Assembly: GCA_000320545.1 (NCBI GenBank)
Contig: ADNK01002738.1
Span: 1-39,562, forward strand
Reading direction: 5' to 3'
DNA length: 39,562 nucleotides
Origin: Bigelowiella natans CCMP2755
Lineage: Eukaryota; Cercozoa; Chlorarachniophyceae
The notes beneath the pieces were generated by a model. That model was given only the letters and a program-made list of their open reading frames with translations. It was not told where the DNA came from and did not search any database. The position numbers and the translations under genes are program-made. Below are positions 33,640 through 39,562 of this stretch, one piece after another (positions within the stretch are counted from its first letter, which is position 1; every line of letters starts with the position of its first letter).

Positions 33640-34850
33640 TTGTCAACTAAAATTCAATGTCCCGTCAATCGGTTTATACTCACCATTTTTTTTTTTTTGT
33701 AAAATAAACCTCCTTGTCCATAATTATCGTACCTGTTGTTACATGTTGAGCGCGATTCATTCAATTGTGAGCTCGCAACGAGACGTCTTTCGTAACTTGC
33801 CGCACATTTCGATCAGCGCAGCTAAGAATCTGCTACACTGCAACTCTGACATCTGTTCAAGCATCACGTGCGTGCTTTCTAGCTTTGTTCTTATAGCTTC
33901 GCAATTTGACAATGCTGAAGTGGTGTGCATGGTTGTTTTTGTTTTGTGTGATGATCTGCTAGCGCGCACAACTCGCCTTTTTTTGAGCTGCCGCAGCCAA
34001 ATGACGTCACCGGGTTCACGCACTTGACCGAGTTTTGAGCCACATGGCCAACATTGGACACGCACCAGCGCACGGTGATCTGTGATCGATCGGTGTGATG
34101 ATGCACGTGCGCGTGTGCACATTGTTGTTGGCAGATTCTGCACATGTTGCGGCATTGCACACACCTTTGCTAGCTTGCCCAATGCATGAACGCCACAACT
34201 GTGTCAAATGCGCAACGAATGACATGAACAATCAATTGAGGGTCATTGAGCACACGCCTGCGCGCCCACGCGCGCCCAGGTGCATGCTTTGTGTTGCGTG
34301 CGTGTGCTGAAACCTTGCATGTCCACAAAGCTAGTGTGCACACACCCTCATGAGCTTGCAAAACTTGTGGCACGCAAATGCAAATGCGCTAGCTTGTTCA
34401 AGAGTGGTAAGAATTTTCAAATTTTCGCCCGCTGGCGTCGCAGGCGTTGAAAAATGAGGTTTTCAAGCTGAAATTCGAAAAAAAAATCAAATTTGAACCT
34501 CAAACAGGCTCCAGTGTGCTTCCAATGTCCAATTGCAACGATTGAGCGCGCCAGGCCGCACGCGCAAAGCACAGTTTGTTCAAAACCCACTTGTCACCGG
34601 GATTGACACAGTTGTGGTGCAATGAGATCGACACAAAAAGTGATCTGTCCATGGTGTGGACGTGGCTGTCAGGAAGTTCCCGCTCACAGTGGATGCTTTG
34701 CGCGTGAAAGGTAGCAGCAGGCGTGCAATGTGACACTCGTGCGTCGTCGTCACTCGGCTGCTAGTTGCGTCGTGGACTCAGTGCTCAGTTCGTGCCAATT
34801 TGGAAGTTTGCACGCCCCCACTGGCTTGCTGGTCAGTCCTCACTGAAGCC
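33640..34850. other. 3' region of beta-tubulin and TGCA/CATG-rich tract
   Basis: A poly-T run (33687-33699) and TAAAATAAACC near 33700-33711 mark the probable tubulin polyadenylation region. From about 33740 the sequence is rich in GCGCGC, TGCA, GCACAC and GCTAGC-type words with no exon. GAAATTCGAAAAAAAAATC at 34471 and TTTTCAAATTTTCG near 34413 form a weak inverted pair. All frames here lack recognisable domains. Confidence 0.5.
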
Positions 34851-34852
34851 AG

Positions 34853-35455
34853 TTCGAGGCACTGCATTTCGCACTTTGCAAGTGTCTTGTCACACTTTGG
34901 AGGTGCAGTTTTTCATCATTGTTCATCGTGCTTCATTGTTTTTCCCGGATCGGACCAGCGGAGGGTTGGAGGGTTGGAATGAAGACCGTGCAAACGAGCA
35001 GCACGCAGAGCAGGCAATGCGTGCACGGCTAGACGGCCTGAAACTTGCTCGAGCGTTGTTTCTCATCACGTTCGAAAGTTGTCAAGCGTCATTCCTTTGC
35101 GCCGATGCCGACTTCTGCCACAATGCCAATGCGACATCGACGAGGTGGCTTTTTGCATTTCAGGTCGACATTGTCGACGTTCGGTGCATGCCAGCGTGTA
35201 TTGTAGACACGTAATGTCACACACACAACATGTCTATCATGTGTGGTGTGGCGTTGCACGTTGCACGTTGCTGCACCCAGCTAGCCAGAGTGTTGCCGGG
35301 TTTCCACTGGTTGTGCCGCTAGCTGCGATCGAAGTGCAATTCTGTCAAACCCGGTGATGCAGTGAGTGAACAATGAACAATGATGATGAACTGCACTTCC
35401 AAAATGTGACAAGACATTTGCAGTGTGCGAAACGCAGTGCCTCGAATTTGAACTT
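34853..35455. repeat. Long inverted repeat, about 105-bp arms
   Basis: The left arm, about 34853-34962, starts TTCGAGGCACTGCATTTCGC. The right arm, about 35343-35453, ends CGAAACGCAGTGCCTCGAAT. They are reverse complements at roughly 80% by eye, sharing GTCTTGTCACA, TTTGGA(A/G)GTGCAGTT and CATCATTGTTCATTG. The spacer is about 380 bp. This explains why a plus frame at 34800 and a minus frame near 35470 encode similar peptides (ISHFASVLSHFGGAVFHHCS and VSHTANVLSHFGSAVHHHCS). The structure is typical of a foldback or DNA transposon remnant. Confidence 0.8.
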
Positions 35456-35722
35456 GAATTTGAATGAAGCATTGATCAAATTTGCATGTGCTAGAACCTC
35501 ATGGGAGACAAGCATGCACATGCAACAGAGCCTCAACAACAGTCGTTGCAAGGACTTGTCAGCACCCTGTTGGTGATGAGTCACACAACTAGCCAATGAC
35601 CCACATCTAGGGAAGCTGAGATGATGAGTTGCAGCTAGGTGAAGTGAACGTTGTTCATTGATGCAGTCAAAACGTGACCAAGTTGCAGCTGAAACTAGCA
35701 ATCGGAGACAGACACAATGGAA

Positions 35723-36188
35723 TCAGGAGGAAGAAGCTTGCGTCGGGGAGAAGTTGGATTGGCGAACAGCAGCAAAATTGTCAAGCAGGACAATGGTTCG
35801 ACGGAAAGCCCTGTCGATTTCTTTGTCAGTTTGAAGAACACCAGTCCTAGCCCCCAAAGCAAGGCAGAGCTTGCCATGTGAAGACATGGCTGAGAAGGCA
35901 CGCAAAGTGATGACATTGTCGTTGGAATCAGCTTGATGACGAGACACGAGGTGACGTACCCTGTTCCAAAAACGGTCTCTGACTAACTTCAGTGAGGTCC
36001 ATCTAGTGACGCCGTCAAACACCGGGTGCAACGATGGTGCAGGAAGGGACAAATCACGAATGAATCGAGTGTTTGTCGCATCATTGAAGAATCCCACCAT
36101 TTTCGAAAGTAATCGTAAGAATATCATGTCGCAATCGGAAAAATTCAAAGTAATCACGAGATTCAGGACAACCTGATCATCCGCCATC
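35723..36188 (-). pseudogene. Possible transposase remnant (hAT-like), open frame
   Basis: This minus-strand frame of about 155 codons, from ATG 36188, lies next to the inverted repeat and has no visible introns. It contains FDGVTRWTSLKLVRDRF, which resembles the TRW(N/T)S block of hAT transposases, preceded by a helical stretch (LRLLSKMVGFFNDATNTRFI). It lacks the DDE catalytic blocks and the C-terminal dimerisation motif, so any element is broken. The frame extends upstream to 36316 only by reading antisense through the signal-peptide exon of the next gene. The similarity is weak and could be chance; an unknown host gene exon is the alternative. Confidence 0.3.
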
Positions 36189-36191
36189 CAG

Positions 36192-36739
36192 ATGGTAGCC
36201 GACCTGGGCCGATCAACGGTTCCCTGCCTTCTCTTGCTTCTCTTGCTCCGTCCCCTCTGCTTTTTGGCCCTTCCTCGAGATGGGACAGAGGTGGATGATC
36301 CATACTTCCAGGCCAATCAGGAGCTAGATGCTGAGATCGAAGCTTTACAGGTATGTCCACGTATTCGTTCCTGCCACCGCGACTCCAGAGGTCTGGAGAT
36401 GCAGATTCAAAGAATATAATAATGGCGGCATATTACCAATATTACCAATATTATCATTATCATCAGTATATGGACTCATATGTACCTTGAAACAACCTAA
36501 TATTCATGTTCTGTAATCTTCTTATCTACCTTCAAGTCGCCCGAAGATTGCAGAAGCGCGCGGATCTTACTCGTCATGTGGGATGCTCCTGGTGGCCATT
36601 TTTTTTGAAAATAGAGCTCGAAAGGAAGCGATAAATAATAGCAGTTGTTAGTGTTGGCTAGCAGCAAAAAGTGATTGGACTAGGACTCTTGTAGAGACCA
36701 ACACAACACAACGCGATAGCAACTTCTCGTTATTCATCG

Positions 36740-36777
<38 letters not shown>

Positions 36778-38330
36778 TTTCTTCATGATCACCAACAATT
36801 TTTTCTTCGCACGTGCAGGTGACGGTTTAGGCTCGTTTATCCACACTGCTAGCTCCGCTCTTGCCGAAGGGTCCGACCCCGATATGTTCGAAAATGTCCC
36901 ACCCTCTTTTTAGCTGCGAGGAGGTTGATATAAATAATATATGGCGAACCGTGCGTGCTGGTATAGGTACTACTCGAATCGTACTGTTATATGGGCTCCG
37001 CATCCTCTCTCTCTTAAGACAAGATATGCTTGCCCTAAGGAGCATCAGTGGTAAGAAATTGCTGCCTTTTAATTGACGCTTGAGCCTATTCTTCTCCTGT
37101 TTTCGGATAATGGGACACGGTATTGGAGGATGATAACAGAAAAACGAAAACTGTTCTAGTAGCCAATACGTCTGTATTTATAGTCCCGTCTCAGCTCGAT
37201 GAAACGACGATTGTTAGTAGTTTTCACATAAGAAATGCTATCGTGCAACCCACAAGACATTCGGACTATCGCTTCTCTGAAACGATTTAAAATGTGTTGC
37301 TGCAGGCGGTGTTTCTTCCTCCCCCTCTCCGACACGTGTCGCTTTGAGGATCTTACGACTCAAGATGTAACGGTACTACAACAACCACACATTATTTTAA
37401 AGGAGCAGGGGACAAACAAAACCAATAAACCTCTTGCATATTGCTGCAAAGATAGCATTACGAATTTACGATTGTATGTATACAGTTATATAACTATTAT
37501 TAGGTATATTTGTACTATAAGCTGTCATCAACCCAAGCATTCATTTTCATTTCGTTTTCGTGGCGTAGTGCGCATGGGAGGTTTTGCATGAAGTTTTGTG
37601 GTGTGTGTGAGTTTTTGGATCATCTAACCCTCCCCCACACAAATCTCGTACTGGTCTAATCTGTTTCCTCCTTACAAAGCACACTACTTCAACGATTACT
37701 GCTGCTGTGTTTCTTCTACAGGATGCTTATCGCTATGGATTCTTGGACACTTCACGTATCAAATACGCGACACAGAATAGAGGCAACACGGTCGCCCCCC
37801 CTCTCCCCCCAAATCTCATACACACCTCCCTCTTCTCCCTCTATGTTAATGCTCTCCTGTTCGTGAGCGTATCACTATACTTTTAGGGCGTGCAGACCTC
37901 AATGCTCTTCTTAGTGTGCTGCATTCATTTTTATGAGAGTTGCCTTTTGCTTGCCCTCCAGGCCTTTTACATCCCCCCCCCCAAATACAGACACTTACCA
38001 GACCCTCGGAGGTAGCTGGCAGAAAGGAGAGAACAAATATAATGACGCACATGTTTATGTGTCATAAGTAAATAGACTCAATATAAATGCATGAGTGTGA
38101 TTTGCATCGTAGCTCTTGACACCACAGCGCGAGTAGGCAAGACCGGAAGCGCATCATCATTAGTGTGGACATTTTCTCAATACTCTAGCCTTGCATTATT
38201 ATTTTTATAATGATCTCCTTTTTCACACCGCAGATGGTGGGCAGCAAAGATTCTCAACCGCACCGTTCGCGTGCGACCTGAATTGGCAAGACATTTGAAG
38301 GTTAGCAGCCGTTGCAAGCTATCTCTCTCC

Positions 38331-38376
<46 letters not shown>

Positions 38377-39023
38377 TTCTTCTTTCTCTATCTCTTTTCT
38401 CTTTGGAATACACTTCTACTAGAACACCTTCTCCTTTTCTAAATTTTAATGCGTCGCCATCGCAGCGGTCCTGCAGTCGATTTCTGTATGCCACAACAAA
38501 GAAAAGATCAGAAGAAGAAGAAGAAGAAGAAGAAGAAGAAGAAGAATTCATTCGTGAAGGCCTTTCTGGCCCCCCAGAATGAAATTAGCTGATTTATCGT
38601 CGTCTTCGACGTCGTTGCTATTATTGTTGGTATTGCTATTCTTGTTGGTATTGCTATTAATGTTGGTGTTGGTGGTGTTCGTCTTGTGGCGAAACAACAA
38701 CAACACAGAAAATCCAGGAGAACCTGAAATGGGAGGAGAAGAGGCCAATCATCGGAGCTCATATACGGTAGTAGTAGTAGCGAGTATCATTCATACACAA
38801 ACACGAATACTTATCACTGATCTATACGAAATCCACACGCACACACTAAACACACACACACACCTATCATCATCCTTTAGGCATGGAGACTCAATTGTGC
38901 TGCAAAAGCCGCAAGTCCCTTTCCGGAAATACGCCTTCGCTATCAATGCAATTAGGGAGGAATACCCAGAGTACGCGCCTAACAGATACCACACGCACAA
39001 AGACCCACACATACACGCACAAA

Positions 39024-39071
<48 letters not shown>

Positions 39072-39198
39072 TATATACGCTGATGTGAGCGTCCTGCTTC
39101 ATTGTTCCAACCATCATCAGGGCCAGCATAGTGTGGATATCATCCGACGATGACGCTGTTGCGGATATGAAAAGAAGCCATCTCACGGAAGAAAATGG
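36192..39198 (+). CDS. Fucosyltransferase-like secretory glycosyltransferase, 3' end unresolved
   Basis: ATG 36192 opens a signal or anchor sequence (CLLLLLLLRPLCFLAL). Exons 36192-36350, 36537-36591, 36819-36870, 36914-36950, 37019-37050 and 37306-37372 join in phase, then 37722 to about 37795. After one unresolved join, 38234-38300, 38709-38767, 38881-38970 and 39121-39198 are again in phase. Diagnostic blocks are ARILLVMWDAPGDGLGSFIH, the Gly-rich loop; RYACPKEHQWRCFFLPLSDT; WWAAKILNRTVRVRPELARH; PIIGAHIRHGDS, the family's (H/A)(V/I)R(R/H)(G/T)D donor-binding motif; and IVWISSDDDAVADM, the late S-D-D block. This order matches the FUT8/GT23-type fucosyltransferase superfamily. It should act in the Golgi on glycans with GDP-fucose; acceptor and linkage cannot be told. 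Exon 39198 ends in phase 2 at GG|GTGTGT, so at least one more exon is expected, perhaps past the window edge. Confidence 0.8.
36739..36777. repeat. (ATC)n microsatellite in fucosyltransferase-like gene intron
   Basis: An (ATC)n run of about 13 units occupies the intron between exons ending at 36591 and starting at 36819. Other repeats in introns of this gene are (CT)n at 38337-38367, (GAA)n at 38511-38544 and (TA)n at 39027-39062. Confidence 0.9.
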
Positions 39199-39387
39199 GT
39201 GTGTTAGATGAGTGCGTGTGTGTGCTTGTGTGTGCTATTGCTGCAGCAGCGAAATGTACACACAAGCTAACCCCCTCGCCCCGCCCCGCCCCACCCCGCC
39301 CCGCCCCTTCCTCTTCACTCTCTCTCTTTCTCTCCCTCTCTCTCTCTCTCACTTATCCCCACGAAAACCCAAGTGCTGAATCGATAC

Positions 39388-39425
<38 letters not shown>

Positions 39426-39562
39426 GGGGGGGGGGGGGGGGCGGGGTGGGGCGAGGCGTGGAGCGCGTGTCAAAAGTGTGTAAGTCTATAAATGCGTTAA
39501 AAAATCTAACGTACATCTCTCAACCACGGCTTCATTAAGAGAAAGACATCATAACGTGTGAT
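39199..39562. repeat. Low-complexity right edge: (CCCCG)n, (CT)n, (GA)n and poly-G
   Basis: After the last recognised exon the window holds a CCCCGCCCCGCCCC-type run (39272-39308), (CT)n to about 39350, (GA)n at 39391-39422 and poly-G at 39426-39440. The CT and GA runs, with the C-rich and G-rich runs outside them, are complementary and could fold back. The translated frames are repeat products. No exon is seen in the last 360 bases. Confidence 0.85.

Noticed and set aside
33743-35357. Several 60-150-codon frames in the 3' tract of beta-tubulin
   Set aside because: There is no domain, no splice logic and the composition follows the palindrome-rich DNA. Two of them mirror the arms of the inverted repeat.
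36221-36316. N-terminal 40 residues of the transposase-like minus frame
   Set aside because: They are antisense to a clear signal-peptide exon ending in a strong CAG|GTATGT donor.
39272-39308. CCCCG repeats as a telomere or origin
   Set aside because: The run is short, irregular and surrounded by other simple repeats; it does not resemble a known telomere unit.

Overview
This is nuclear DNA from an intron-rich eukaryote, most likely a protist. It holds a beta-tubulin, a Rho/Rac-type GTPase with a CTIL prenylation box, a LAMTOR3-like protein, a pentatricopeptide (PPR) protein and several secreted or Golgi proteins. Exons are mostly 30-150 bp and bounded by GT-AG introns. Simple repeats ((CA)n, (TA)n, (CT)n, (GA)n, (ATC)n, poly-G) crowd the introns and spacers. 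The exact lineage cannot be read from the sequence. Near-perfect strand alternation of neighbouring genes is a habit reported for the brown alga Ectocarpus, so a stramenopile or other alga-like protist is a reasonable guess, no more.

I rebuilt genes by joining open segments at GT/AG sites and requiring codon phase to agree across each junction. Left to right: (-) type II membrane protein (650-2202); (+) secreted L-type (legume-like) lectin (3305-5844); (-) EF-hand protein, probably with a long C-terminal domain (6905-8914); a 491-bp perfect-period tandem duplication (8980-9961) covering the 5' part of a (+) HTTM / vitamin-K-carboxylase-like membrane protein (9807-13913); (-) 14-exon organellar PPR protein (16112-20556); (+) OHCU decarboxylase of uric-acid breakdown (20900-22227); (-) ankyrin-repeat protein (22875-24336); (+) secreted SPRY / EF-hand / thrombospondin-1 protein (24874-26811); (+) LAMTOR3/MP1-like Ragulator subunit (27953-28799); (-) Rac-like GTPase with two effector-loop tyrosines changed to histidine (30119-30685); (+) beta-tubulin with a one-base frameshift in codon 17 (32285-33629); a repeat/transposon-like zone (33740-36188); and (+) a fucosyltransferase-like secretory enzyme that may run off the right edge (36192 to 39198 or beyond).

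Two patterns go beyond single genes. First, neighbours alternate strand almost without exception, giving five divergent and four convergent pairs. Second, the non-coding tracts rich in the palindromic words TGCA, CATG, CTAG and GCTAGC sit next to gene 3' ends (6.2-6.9, 13.9-15.1, 22.4-22.8, 27.0-27.35, 28.9-29.75 and 33.7-35.7 kb) and are missing from all divergent promoter spacers. At least two of these tracts share a terminal motif, and two contain long inverted repeats.

The genes do not form one pathway. Several belong to the secretory system (lectin, fucosyltransferase-like enzyme, SPRY-TSP1 protein, type II membrane protein); the others are housekeeping or signalling genes. I found no rRNA, tRNA, CRISPR or prokaryotic operon. 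Exon ends marked unresolved are those where phases did not agree or no homology guided me.
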